Assembly: GCA_963730225.1 (NCBI GenBank)
Contig: CAVSQX010000001.1
Location: 744,001-808,000 of the forward strand
Source of the DNA: CAVSQX01 sp963730225
GTDB lineage: Bacteria; Planctomycetota; Phycisphaerae; Tepidisphaerales; Tepidisphaeraceae
DNA: 64,000 nt
Reading direction: 5' to 3'
The position numbers were made by a program, and so were the translations under genes. The notes below the pieces were generated by a model. That model saw only the letters and a program-made list of their open reading frames with translations. It was not told where the DNA came from and did not search any database. The stretch's first letter is position 1; each line of letters begins with the position of its first letter. Positions 45,383 through 54,989 of this stretch are shown piece after piece.

Positions 45383-48300
45383 AAGCCTCCCAGCGTGATC
45401 GAGCCGAACGTAAAACCGGCGACGCCGCTGGTGATGTTCGGGCCTGCCGACACGTTCAAGGTGAACGCTCCCACAGAGCTGAACGCGTTGAGCGAATGCG
45501 TCACCGCGGCCCCGGCCGTGAGGCGATCGATCACGACGCTCATGGTTCCACCCGCATCGACCATGTCGATGGGAGTGAGGAAGTTCGTGGAAGTGTCCTG
45601 ATGAAGGATCAACGTGGTGCCCGAACTGGCATCGAGCACGACGCCCGAATCTCCACCACCCAGTCCGGTGGCCGATTCCAGATCGATGGTGCCCTGCTCC
45701 AGATGGAATGCGTTGTCCTGTTGGCCATTGTTGCTGAGGATCTTGAGAGTTCCGCCGCCGGTGACGGTGAAATCACCGCCGTGGGTGCTGCCGCCGTCGT
45801 TGGTTTGCAGCGACGCGGAACCCCCGGCCGTGCCAATCGTCAAGGTTACGCCCGGATCGATATCCAGCGTGGCGGTGTCGGCGCTGCTGGCGCCGCTGAA
45901 GGATGTAGTGTATTTATTGGCCACATTGGCGGAGGCCGAGTTGGCGGTGACATGGAACGTCCCGCTGGCGAAAACGACTTTGCCGCTCAGCATCGCCAGG
46001 CTCGCTGAATTGCCCGATGCGACCACACCGCCGGCGATTGTCGTCGTTCCCGTGTAACTGTCAGAACCACTGAGCGTCAGCGTGCCCGTGCCGTCTTTCA
46101 CAAGCGAAAGATTTCCCGTTCCGTTCGACAGCGTGCCGGTGAACGTGCCGCTGCCGTTTTGCTGTCCTACGGTCAACAACGCCGCCGTGGAATTGTTGTC
46201 GAGAACCGTACCGCTGCCATTGAGCGAATCGATCGTTTGATTTTGCCCGGCCAGATCGAACGTCGCTCCATTGACGTTCAAGTCGGTGAAATCGGGCAGT
46301 GTGCTGGAGGCGGCCATCGCCAGCGTGCCGCCGCCGGAAAGGTTCAGTACGAACGTGGAAACCGAGACGCTGGAATCGCCGGAGGCGGCGAGCGTGTCCG
46401 AACCGGTCCCCAGACTCAAATCCATTTCCTGCGCCTGCACATAACCGAACTGTCCGCCGTTGACCGAAACGGATCCACCCGATGCGAGCGTGACGGCATC
46501 GTTGCCGGATGAACCGACGACGCTGACGACATCATCCCCCCCGCCTCCGTCGACGACGAGCCCCGCCGTCGGCACGGGGTCGCCGCCGCTGTAGTCAACC
46601 GTGATCGTATCGTTGCCGCCCAGGCCGTCGATGATCAATTCAGGCGAGGTCGAATAGGCTTCCACCAGGACGGGCGTGGTCAGATTGTTGCGAAAGATGT
46701 CGATGTTGCTGCCGCTGCGCACGATTCGGATGGAATCGTTTTCGTTCGCTTGGTCCTGATCGCCGTAAACGGTCGTCGCCGGAGCCGGAGTGACGATGAC
46801 CGTGCTGGTTACCATCAGCCCGCCGGGGTCCGCGATGGTGACGACAAAGATGTAGGTTCCCGTTGCACTCAGCATGGCCGTTGTGTTCTTCGCCGTATTG
46901 GTTCCGTTAACCGAAAACGTCGGATTCGCCGCCGATTCCGGCTTGCTCACGACGGACCAGGTGTAGGTGAGGCTCGATTCGGAAAAACCGGCCTCGGCGC
47001 CTAGCACCGAAAGCGAAACGGACGTCGCCGACCCCAGCGGATTCGGATTTGCCGTCGCTGCCGTCGCGACCGTGGGATCGGGATGCAGGCGGTCCCACAA
47101 TTGCGTCTGGTACAGGCTCAGCGGGAAAACCGTCGTGTTCCGCTGATCGTAGATGGCCGTTCCTTCCGACGTGCTGGCGGTGCCCCCGATCACCCAGTTC
47201 TGGGCCGTCGGCGGACTCGATACATCCGTGCGGGCGTCGACATTCCACAGCACATAATTCGCGCCCTGCCATCCGTGGCCGGTGCCTTCGTTGCCAGCAT
47301 TGCGAATGTTGATCCAATCGGTGTCCGAGACATCATCGAACAAACCGCCGGTGCTCCAGCGCTGGTGCGGACCGGTCTCGTCACGCGAGTGCGGCAGATC
47401 CAGCGCTCCTTCGTCGGGGTCGGTGATGGTGATGTTGGTGTAAACGCTTGGGCCCGGCACACTGCCGCCCATCGAGATGGCGTGGTAGGCGTTGGTGAAC
47501 GTCATGTTCTCGGCCAATGTCAGTTGCCCCGAATTGCTCAGGCCGGACGGGGCGTCGTCGATGTTGGTTTGAGCCTGGCTGGTATTCTGGATCGTCACGT
47601 TGTCGATCGTCACCCACTTGCACCCCGAGCCGATATTCAAGACGTTGGTCGCAAAATTGTCGGCGGTCACGTTGTCGACCCAGCCATTTTCCAGATCGTC
47701 GAGTTGGATTGAGGTGGTGGCGTGATTGGTGTCGGTGTCGGGACCCGATGGAGAGCCGGTGTAGTCGGAATACGTGTACATGTTCATGATCCCGACCTGC
47801 TGAATTCTGGCGCCGCCGGTGTTGTAGGTGTACGCATAAATCGTGCCGCCCCCGTACTGCGGATCGAGCGAATTGGTCAGGGGGGCGTCGATCGTAATCG
47901 TGTTTCCATTGATGGCCGTGATGACGCGATCCGAATTCAGATCCTTGGAGCCGGGCGTCCAGGGATCGGTCAGAAGATTCATTCCAATGGCGTCGATCCA
48001 CGCCTGGGTGCTGGGACGGCTGACGATGACCATGCTCCCGACGCTCAGATCGGCCGTGCTGTCGACGGTGAAGGACGTCGCTCCGACCGGCACGTAGCCC
48101 AGAATGTTGTGCGTCGAGCCCGAAGTCGTGAGCTGCGAGTCGTTGCCGGCAACGTCGATCAGGTTCCGTTGCGTGGTTCCGGTGGCTTCGAGTCGAGTGC
48201 CGGTGTTGGGATCGTCACCCTGCCCGATCAGGACCACACCGCTGGCGTTGATGTTAAGCGTGCCGCTGATCGGATAGTTCCCGGCGGTCAGAAGAACGGC

Positions 48301-48645
48301 GCCGCGGAAACCGTTGGATTGAAGCGTCATCGCCGAGGCGGCGTTGATGGCGTTCTGAATGGTCGTCGTCATATCGACGCCGGCCGCGCCGGGATTGACC
48401 GTCTGCACCACCGGCACGGAAAGTCCACCAGCCGTATCGGGCAGCGCAACATCCCCCGTCTCGTACCCCACCATCGAAAAATTCGGGATCACATCCCCCA
48501 CGGCATTGGGCGTGTACACCAGCCGGCCGTCAGCGCCTTCATATGCCAGTGAACTGGTTGAAAGCAGCAGCCGGCTCTCCAGCGTCTGCGCCGCCGGACG
48601 CCATCTCCACGCGTTTCTGGTTCTCGATTTAAAACTTCTCACCAA
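45280..48645 (-). CDS. LEPRxLL surface protein with pectate-lyase-like beta-helix, N-terminal part
   Basis: The N-terminus reads AAQTLESRLLLST, a LEPRxLL-type motif, preceded by a basic stretch. Residues about 70-480 resemble the pectate lyase superfamily/right-handed beta-helix: IQNAINAASAMTLQSNGFRG, VLLTAGNYPISGTLNINASG, VLIGQGDDPNTGTRLEATG, later NVTIQNTSQAQTNIDDAPSG. A PKD/Ig-like region and a repeat rich in GNDxI (GLGGNDTITVDYSGGDP) follow, then autotransporter-associated beta strands. Catalytic residues for lyase activity cannot be assigned. The last residues before the stop are out of frame because of the extra G near 45380. Likely secreted, polysaccharide-associated. Confidence 0.78.
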   Translation of the reverse strand: MVRSFKSRTRNAWRWRPAAQTLESRLLLSTSSLAYEGADGRLVYTPNAVGDVIPNFSMVGYETGDVALPDTAGGLSVPVVQTVNPGAAGVDMTTTIQNAINAASAMTLQSNGFRGAVLLTAGNYPISGTLNINASGVVLIGQGDDPNTGTRLEATGTTQRNLIDVAGNDSQLTTSGSTHNILGYVPVGATSFTVDSTADLSVGSMVIVSRPSTQAWIDAIGMNLLTDPWTPGSKDLNSDRVITAINGNTITIDAPLTNSLDPQYGGGTIYAYTYNTGGARIQQVGIMNMYTYSDYTGSPSGPDTDTNHATTSIQLDDLENGWVDNVTADNFATNVLNIGSGCKWVTIDNVTIQNTSQAQTNIDDAPSGLSNSGQLTLAENMTFTNAYHAISMGGSVPGPSVYTNITITDPDEGALDLPHSRDETGPHQRWSTGGLFDDVSDTDWINIRNAGNEGTGHGWQGANYVLWNVDARTDVSSPPTAQNWVIGGTASTSEGTAIYDQRNTTVFPLSLYQTQLWDRLHPDPTVATAATANPNPLGSATSVSLSVLGAEAGFSESSLTYTWSVVSKPESAANPTFSVNGTNTAKNTTAMLSATGTYIFVVTIADPGGLMVTSTVIVTPAPATTVYGDQDQANENDSIRIVRSGSNIDIFRNNLTTPVLVEAYSTSPELIIDGLGGNDTITVDYSGGDPVPTAGLVVDGGGGDDVVSVVGSSGNDAVTLASGGSVSVNGGQFGYVQAQEMDLSLGTGSDTLAASGDSSVSVSTFVLNLSGGGTLAMAASSTLPDFTDLNVNGATFDLAGQNQTIDSLNGSGTVLDNNSTAALLTVGQQNGSGTFTGTLSNGTGNLSLVKDGTGTLTLSGSDSYTGTTTIAGGVVASGNSASLAMLSGKVVFASGTFHVTANSASANVANKYTTSFSGASSADTATLDIDPGVTLTIGTAGGSASLQTNDGGSTHGGDFTVTGGGTLKILSNNGQQDNAFHLEQGTIDLESATGLGGGDSGVVLDASSGTTLILHQDTSTNFLTPIDMVDAGGTMSVVIDRLTAGAAVTHSLNAFSSVGAFTLNVSAGPNITSGVAGFTFGSITLGGLGTFDVGAERADDRHWNRLRSVWRNLHRSRSRDV

Positions 48646-48752
48646 TCTCGCTCAATATCCGCCGTGCAATCGTTTGCAGGATTTTACCCGGCCCGGCCGA
48701 AATATCCAAGCGATAATTCCTCATTCCCCCGCTCACGCAGGAGCTGATGCCA

Positions 48753-49559
48753 TCACAAACCCGCGATCCCCAGCCGCGGAAAATCGAGTACTTCTTGCTG
48801 TCTATCGAGTGTTGTCAATTCGGCCCGGCTTCGCACGTTCAGTGCCGCGTAGAGACGGCGAATGTGGTTGTGGACCGTGTGTGAACTCAAGCCCAACTGG
48901 GCGGCGATCTCTTTTTCGCTACCTGGCCCCCGAAGATGCTCCAGCAACTGCCCAAGTCTGGGCGGTAATCGTTTATCTATCGCGGCCATCCGCGCCAACT
49001 TGCGCCTCCAACGTGAAGCAATTTCCCCGTGAAGCAAATTACAGCAGACAATTTCGCGCCGGCCCATCGGCTTTGACCCGCGCACTCGATCGCCGCCCAA
49101 TCCGTGCAAAATGCCGATTTCCGGCAAGGGAACTATGGAAACCAGTGCGTCGTCGCTTCTCATTTGGCGCTTAAAATCATTGAAATACGAAGAGCTATAC
49201 CAAGCTCGATTGTCGGCCATCTCGACACGAACTGCCGTGAACGGTCGACGCAGCCGTTGCATGATTTTCGGTGTGCACGGATCGGCCGTCATATTCCCGC
49301 GCGTGCCGTATTCTGTCCACATGCGTATCCCGGTTTCATCCAAGCCGCTCTGGTAGTTCTTTGCAATATGGGCGTTTTCTGTAGTCACCGGCAGGGGCAT
49401 CACATAGACATGGGAGTTCTGAAGTTGGAAGATTTTCAGCATCTCGCACCCCAGATGCGGCCGCCACAGGTCCGGATCGTGCCCCATTTCAACGATTTCA
49501 CCGACGAGCCGATAGACCCGACGGATATCGCTCAGGCGTACGCGCTCTGATTTCCTCAT
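48753..49559 (-). CDS. LuxR-family transcriptional regulator
   Basis: 268 residues, intact. The C-terminus has a LuxR/FixJ-type helix-turn-helix: LPPRLGQLLEHLRGPGSEKE, then EIAAQLGLSSHTVHNHIRRL and YAALNVRSRAEL, with the conserved Glu and the SxxTVxxHxxxLY recognition pattern. The roughly 190-residue N-terminal region does not show a receiver Asp or clear autoinducer-binding motif; it may be a divergent sensor domain. Its only close neighbours are giant surface-protein genes (107 bp downstream on the same strand, 458 bp upstream in the other direction), so it may regulate one of them; that is inference. Confidence 0.88.
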   Translation of the reverse strand: MRKSERVRLSDIRRVYRLVGEIVEMGHDPDLWRPHLGCEMLKIFQLQNSHVYVMPLPVTTENAHIAKNYQSGLDETGIRMWTEYGTRGNMTADPCTPKIMQRLRRPFTAVRVEMADNRAWYSSSYFNDFKRQMRSDDALVSIVPLPEIGILHGLGGDRVRGSKPMGRREIVCCNLLHGEIASRWRRKLARMAAIDKRLPPRLGQLLEHLRGPGSEKEIAAQLGLSSHTVHNHIRRLYAALNVRSRAELTTLDRQQEVLDFPRLGIAGL

Positions 49560-50017
49560 CTAAATTTCAATTCACAAAAGCGGCCCCGGACCCAATTGAC
49601 CTCAATAGGCCAATCGATGCACGGTTATTCACCTTATGCTACAGTGTGTCAAGCAGAATCCTGAAAACAGATAAATTTGATTGAATAAACCACTTATGCG
49701 CCATCAAACAACCCGGACCGATTTACGATATCGGCGGTGGCGACAGCCGCACATTGACAGAAAACGCATTTAGCGCGTGGTGGGATGTCATTGAGGGAGC
49801 TTCCTCCGCGCTGATCACCACCAACACGCCTCAACTCGTTGGTCGACCTGCAAGCTCGATACCCGAGCCGACTTGGCTTCTAACTTCCTGTCGCCGCCGC
49901 GATTGACCTGATTAGGTCCATTGCAGCAACCTTTTTACTTTCTAGTCTATCCCCGGTCGCAAATCCCTTTTGTACGCGGGTCAATTGTAAGGACTTTTTA
50001 ATTGCTGATTTCTGTTC
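49560..50017. other. Divergent intergenic region of 458 bp
   Basis: Lies between the LuxR-type gene (minus) and the giant LEPRxLL gene (plus). It is more AT-rich than its surroundings and must hold both promoters, but I could not assign -35/-10 pairs. No tRNA, repeat or small gene is convincing. Confidence 0.55.
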
Positions 50018-51613
50018 GTGAGCTATTCCGGCTCGAACTTGGATCGGCACGGGATTTCGCATGACACACATTCGATTGGAGGCGTCGTGGTACTACGCAC
50101 CGAGCATCGTCGCTGGGCGGACATTCGATCCAGAGGTCCGCGAAGTCAGACTAGACATGTCACCCGTGCCATCAGGCGGGCCATTTGCGAAGCCGTTGAA
50201 CCGCGCGTCATGCTGACGGCCACGCTGGATAACTTCATCCCGACGACCCTCTCGACTTCCGCCGGATCGCAGGTTCTAACGGCGCCGGGGGTGATTTCTT
50301 TCTCGATCAACGACACCGCATCGCAAGGTTCAACTCCGACATCCAACGCGTTCCGGTTTGTCTTGAACAACGTGGCCGACGGGCAGTTGACGACGTTCAC
50401 CACAACCCCATTTATTTCCGACGGCGATACCGCGATCGCGGTGTACGACAACAGCGGAAACCGTTTGTTTTTGCAGGATGCCGACGCCGGCGGAGAGGAT
50501 GATGCGGAGTCGCTTTCGGTAGCTTTGAAGTCGGGTCAACAGTACACGGTCGATTTCTTCGGAGTGACTTTCGGCGGCTTCTTCAGCCCCGATTCCATCA
50601 CCGCCGTCATCAACGCCGGGCCGCAGACAATCTCTGACACGGTGGCAATCAATCCCTCCACCGGCTCGGGCTCGTTGACAACCAATAATCCTCCCGATTC
50701 CTTCACCGCCTCCACAAATGTACGTTATTTTCCAATCAACCTGCTCGACGGCGGATCGACGGCCAGCATCGTCATAACGCCCGACGGCCCCGACACCGCC
50801 GTCGATGCGACGCTCTATCTGGAAAACGCCAACGGCACCTATCACAACGACGCCGATGCGACATTGGCCGACGGTGCCGCGTCGGCCACGCTGACGCCCG
50901 TGCCCGCAACGGGGACAAACACCACCGATGGAACGTACATCCTGTCCATCGCGCCGCTGAATTTTACGGCGGCTGCCGAGCCGTTGGTAATCACGGTCAG
51001 CAGTTCGTCGCTGCTGTCGCCGGGAACGGTTACGCCGGCGTCATCTGTTGGTTCCATCACCGAGGCATATTCGCAAATCGGACTGATTAGTGGGCAGGTG
51101 ACAGCGGGCTTCACGAATCATACCGCCGCGCTCTATTCGATTCTGGCGCCGACCTCGGGGTCGATGACGGTGGTCTACGCGCCCACCAGCGGGTTCGCTC
51201 CGGTGCTGAGCATCTACGGCCCCGGCGGAACGCCGATGCTCACGACAGTTAGCCAAACAACCACCGGCACCGTGAGCACGACGTTCAATGTCACAGCGGG
51301 CGGGACTTATTACGCACTGGCAGGTGTCGATGATTCGTCGCAGACCGGGCAGTTCGTTTTGACGGCGGAGCAGTCGTACACATCGATCGCACTATCGCCC
51401 GGTGCAACCGCCGGGACAGCAGACGGGAATCTCGCTGGCTCCCAGCGCCGGTTCGCAGTTCTACACGGTCACTCCATTGCCCGGTTCGACCTATGTCGTG
51501 TTGCAGGTTACGCCAGACAGCGGTTCAACCGTCGTGCCACAGATAACAGTCTTCGGATCGCCGCCGGTTATCGCTTCGGGCGCGGGCCAGTCGGTGACTG
51601 TCGTTCTCAATGA
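50018..51613 (+). CDS. Giant LEPRxLL surface protein, N-terminal part (frameshifted at about 51399)
   Basis: The first possible start is GTG at 50018, but GTG at 50087 preceded by GGAGG is more likely. The motif EAVEPRVMLTA near the N-terminus is a LEPRxLL/EPRxML-type planctomycete signal. The following region holds pre-peptidase-C-like domains: AVYDNSGNRLFLQDADAGGE with ALKSGQQYTVDFFG, and a second LYLENANGTYHNDADA with GTYILSIAPL. From about 51399 (extra C in CCC) the reading is out of frame; the protein continues in the next part. Repaired, the gene runs to 59874 and encodes about 3,260 residues. Confidence 0.72.
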   Translation: MSYSGSNLDRHGISHDTHSIGGVVVLRTEHRRWADIRSRGPRSQTRHVTRAIRRAICEAVEPRVMLTATLDNFIPTTLSTSAGSQVLTAPGVISFSINDTASQGSTPTSNAFRFVLNNVADGQLTTFTTTPFISDGDTAIAVYDNSGNRLFLQDADAGGEDDAESLSVALKSGQQYTVDFFGVTFGGFFSPDSITAVINAGPQTISDTVAINPSTGSGSLTTNNPPDSFTASTNVRYFPINLLDGGSTASIVITPDGPDTAVDATLYLENANGTYHNDADATLADGAASATLTPVPATGTNTTDGTYILSIAPLNFTAAAEPLVITVSSSSLLSPGTVTPASSVGSITEAYSQIGLISGQVTAGFTNHTAALYSILAPTSGSMTVVYAPTSGFAPVLSIYGPGGTPMLTTVSQTTTGTVSTTFNVTAGGTYYALAGVDDSSQTGQFVLTAEQSYTSIALSPGATAGTADGNLAGSQRRFAVLHGHSIARFDLCRVAGYARQRFNRRATDNSLRIAAGYRFGRGPVGDCRSQ

Positions 51614-52568
51614 AACTACTAATCCAGGCCCATACGAGATCATGGTAAATGGGCTGTCGGGCACCGGCACCGCAACATTGAACTACATTGCACTTACCGC
51701 TCCTTCACAGATCGCGATCGGCCAGTTTCCCAGCGCCACCCTGAATACGGCCACCGGCGACGCCTCCACCGCTGTGTTGCCCGTCACCGATGGCGTGCTC
51801 ACAGGCATGCAGTATTTTCAGCCCTTCACCGGCGCGACCGGCCTGACCACCTACACCGCCCAGGCCGGCGGCGGGGCCGTCGTGATCGTGTTGCATTATG
51901 TGCAACAGGGAAATGCGTTGGTACTGGCGGAGTCCGGGCTTGAGAACTCCTCCGGCACGGCATCCGTTTCGGATACCGCGCAAACGAACGCTCTGCACGC
52001 GGTTGTTGCCTTGCCCGTGAACTTCACCGGCAGCGGAACCGTCCAGCTTTTGTCCAGCGGGCCGGTACCGATCGGCGTCGGCGTCGCCATGGTGCCCAAC
52101 GCTCTGCCGGATGAGACCGAGCCTAACGGCTTCCAGTATCAGTCGAATCTATACGTCGGCGGCGTGAGCTTGAAGACTTCGACGCAGGTCGATCTTTACA
52201 CGACACAGTTGCCGTTCGACATCACCTCGACGATTTCCAGCATCACCTTCACGCCGACGGACCCCAATGGGCCGTTGCAGGTGCAACTGTCGGTGCTCTC
52301 GGCGACCAATGGTGTGATTACCAGCGGCACGAGCGTGGCCGGCCAGCCGTTGACGATTCCGCTCTCAGGGCTGACGCCGGAAGAAACGCTCCGTTTCCAG
52401 ATAACGCCCGTCCCCGGAACGAACCTCGGCAGCGGTGGATACACCCTGGCGATGACCGTCAATACAGCCAATCCGCTTCCATATTTGGTCACCGAGAAGG
52501 CGTTCTATCCGTACAGTGCCGACGGAAAACACAGCGAACTTTTCCTACCTGCTTCAAAACTTCACTGA
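51402..52568 (+). CDS. Giant LEPRxLL surface protein, second part
   Basis: Same gene, next frame: VQPPGQQTGISLAPSAGSQF follows SIALSP of the first part. Contents are beta-rich PPC-like domains (SQFYTVTPLPGSTYVVLQV; TQVDLYTTQLPFDITSTISS). It goes out of frame at the AAAA run 52526-52529, where removal of one A joins YSADGN to TANFSYLLQNF of the following part. The listed start is not a real one. Confidence 0.65.
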   Translation: MQPPGQQTGISLAPSAGSQFYTVTPLPGSTYVVLQVTPDSGSTVVPQITVFGSPPVIASGAGQSVTVVLNETTNPGPYEIMVNGLSGTGTATLNYIALTAPSQIAIGQFPSATLNTATGDASTAVLPVTDGVLTGMQYFQPFTGATGLTTYTAQAGGGAVVIVLHYVQQGNALVLAESGLENSSGTASVSDTAQTNALHAVVALPVNFTGSGTVQLLSSGPVPIGVGVAMVPNALPDETEPNGFQYQSNLYVGGVSLKTSTQVDLYTTQLPFDITSTISSITFTPTDPNGPLQVQLSVLSATNGVITSGTSVAGQPLTIPLSGLTPEETLRFQITPVPGTNLGSGGYTLAMTVNTANPLPYLVTEKAFYPYSADGKHSELFLPASKLH

Positions 52569-53620
52569 TACGAGTTATTCCATTTGGATCATTCGCCACG
52601 GGAGATTTCACCAGCAGTATGCCCTACAGCAACAATGGCAGTCCGGCTCGATTCAGGTGTTTCAGATTCCCGTTGGCACGATGCCGGTGAATACGCCTTT
52701 TGAAGTCTACACAACCGACACGGATGCGAGCGTCAACACCAACTTGGCCCTCTTCTACCTGGGCAAGGACGTTAACAATAACAACGCTACGGCATACGTC
52801 CCCATCCCTTTCACCGGCCCGAGCTTCGACTACTATCCCGCCGACCGCTCCACGGTTGACGCAGAAGTCAATGTCAATAACACCGATCTGGTTCCCACGC
52901 AGTTTTATCAGCGGCGAAATCTCAGATTTTCCCGGTAACTATCTATGCGGTGGTGATGAACGAGCAGGGAACGCTCGGCAATTTCAAAATCTGGGCTACG
53001 CCGATACCGGTGAGCCAGGTCGGTCCCGGCTCGGGAATTAATGCGACGGATATGATTGTCGCCCCCGCCACCAACCCGGATAATCTCACCGGCCAGACTG
53101 AGAACTCTGATCACAACGTACTTCGTATACGCTGATTACGCCGGAAGACATGGCGGCCGGAAATAACGTGTCGCTCGTGGTCTCCGACCCGACCGGCGTT
53201 GGCGGCGAGATCGGTGTCGGGCACCATCGCCAGCAAGGGAAAATTTGCAAATACCATTCTTTACTCCTTCGGCGCCGTCCTGCCGACCTCCGGCACCAGC
53301 AAGGGCGTGTGAACATCGGACTCCATTCACTGGGAGCCGACGACACTTATGTAATTACACTTGGCTCAAGCATTTACCCCGCCGGCGGGCTGTGCTTTTC
53401 GACCTCCGTGCCCCGCACAAGCAACGCCGCCATGCCGAGTAACTCCGCAAGTGCTCCGGGCGACGGAACGCTCATTTCTGGGTTTAGTTCCTTTTATGCC
53501 GAGCCCAACGGCACACTCAGTTCCGCTTTTAGGGTTGGTACGAACGGTGTATTCAATGCCGTCTTCAGCATCGGCACCGAAGGCACTGTCACACTTCATA
53601 CAGCCTATCCGAGCGGATCA
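52516..53620 (+). pseudogene. Giant LEPRxLL surface protein, heavily frame-broken middle
   Basis: Coding sequence of the same protein that changes frame at about 52527, 52905, 53115, 53220, 53310 and 53620. Readable segments in order: NFSYLLQNFTDTSYSIWIIR to TDLVPTQFY; QIFPVTIYAVVMNEQG to TGQTENSDHNVL; LITPEDMAAGNNVSLVVSD; TIASKGKFANTILYSFGAV; NIGLHSLGADDTYVITLGS to GTVTLHTAYPSG. The segments are contiguous and hydrophobicity patterns match PPC-like beta domains, so the order is intact and only single bases are gained or lost. Confidence 0.6.
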
Positions 53621-54989
53621 GACCAACGAAGTGGTCGGTCTTTACGAGGCCGGGCAAATTGCCAACAACCCCGGCAACCCAGAGAACCCCGACGATACCA
53701 CCGTCGGCGTTCTGATCGACTACACCGCCACCGCTGACACGAATGGTCTCTTCACTATCGTGGAGAATCTCGCGCCGGGAACCTACTGGCTGTCCGGCTC
53801 GGGGACTGTCCCTCCAGCTACTTTCCCGTTGTTTAAGAGCGTTGTCGTAACCGGTTCTGTCCCCGCTCTGGATGCCCAGCAGCTTACCTTCGAACCCGGC
53901 ACGGGCCTGACCAGCGTTCCGGAATACACGATCATCGATGACGGGCAAAGCGATATCAACACCGACAGCGGCCTCTATGACGCCACGTTCCAAAACCAAC
54001 GCTACCAGACCGACTACTTTTCCGTCACGATTCCGGCCAACACGAATGGAAGCCCCATCACGGTTACCGTCGGTGACAATGACACGTTGAACGCCGCCAT
54101 CACCAACTCCGACGGCCAGGGCTTTATCCAGGTGGCGATATGGGAGCTCGTCAATGGCGCTTATACACAATTGGCCGTCGGGCAGGTCAGCGACAACTTA
54201 AACCCCACGATCGATGCCGCCTCGCTCACCCCGTCGGATACCCCGGTGGCCGGCGCTCAATATTTCGTTTCGATTAACTTCTACGACTACCAGGGCGCGG
54301 CCTATGTCGGCGTGAACGTCCCGATCGTCGCCACCGGGCTTCCCGATCTGGACGTTAGCCCCATCATACTGACGCCTGCCAACGGTAAGACGCACGTGCA
54401 GTCCGCTATTACGGACGAATCCTACATCGCTTCTCCCACAGTCCCTTACTTCTTCGGACTCGGCGAAGTCGATGGAAGCTATCAGCTTCCGGCCATGACC
54501 CCGTTCGAAAGCATCCCGTTGAGCTTGACGGCCGTTCCCAGCGAAATCGGCGACAACGCCCAAGTTGTCGTCGACGGCGAGAACACAATTGCTGAGTTAA
54601 GCAAGACCAACAACCACGCCTTGGCGAATCTAATCGATGTCGACCACAACGCCCCATCCGCGGAGATCGGGCTGTCCGATCCCAACATGACAGCCGAGAG
54701 CCCCTCAACCCTCAGCACCGGTGGCGGAACATGGGGGCGATACATCTCGGGCACCAAGGGGCAGACTACCAATATGATAGTGTCAGCCGCCGACGCCGAC
54801 GGCGACCTCTACGAGGTTAATCTCACCGGGCCGACGGCAGGATCGAGCACCCCGGCTTTTTATAACGACTACATCATCGGGCAGGGCGAGGTCCAACTCG
54901 ACGGCGGAGACATTCACCCAGGTCGATTTCGGCAAGCTCAAGCCAACCAGCCCAACCAACTCGAACGTGATTACGTTCTACGCGGTTGA
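53361..54989 (+). CDS. Giant LEPRxLL surface protein, part with CARDB-like domain
   Basis: Meaningful reading begins near 53620 with DQTNEVVGLYEAGQIANNPG (the 85 residues before are out of frame). It includes VTIPANTNGSPITVTVGDND, a PPC-like strand set, and VDGENTIAELSKTNNHAL, the acidic 'D-x-x-N-x-I-x-E-x-x-x-x-N-N' signature of CARDB/Ig-like adhesion domains. At about 54908 the frame breaks after EVQLDGG; the next part continues ETFTQVDFGKLKPTSP. Confidence 0.68.
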   Translation: MAQAFTPPAGCAFRPPCPAQATPPCRVTPQVLRATERSFLGLVPFMPSPTAHSVPLLGLVRTVYSMPSSASAPKALSHFIQPIRADQTNEVVGLYEAGQIANNPGNPENPDDTTVGVLIDYTATADTNGLFTIVENLAPGTYWLSGSGTVPPATFPLFKSVVVTGSVPALDAQQLTFEPGTGLTSVPEYTIIDDGQSDINTDSGLYDATFQNQRYQTDYFSVTIPANTNGSPITVTVGDNDTLNAAITNSDGQGFIQVAIWELVNGAYTQLAVGQVSDNLNPTIDAASLTPSDTPVAGAQYFVSINFYDYQGAAYVGVNVPIVATGLPDLDVSPIILTPANGKTHVQSAITDESYIASPTVPYFFGLGEVDGSYQLPAMTPFESIPLSLTAVPSEIGDNAQVVVDGENTIAELSKTNNHALANLIDVDHNAPSAEIGLSDPNMTAESPSTLSTGGGTWGRYISGTKGQTTNMIVSAADADGDLYEVNLTGPTAGSSTPAFYNDYIIGQGEVQLDGGDIHPGRFRQAQANQPNQLERDYVLRG

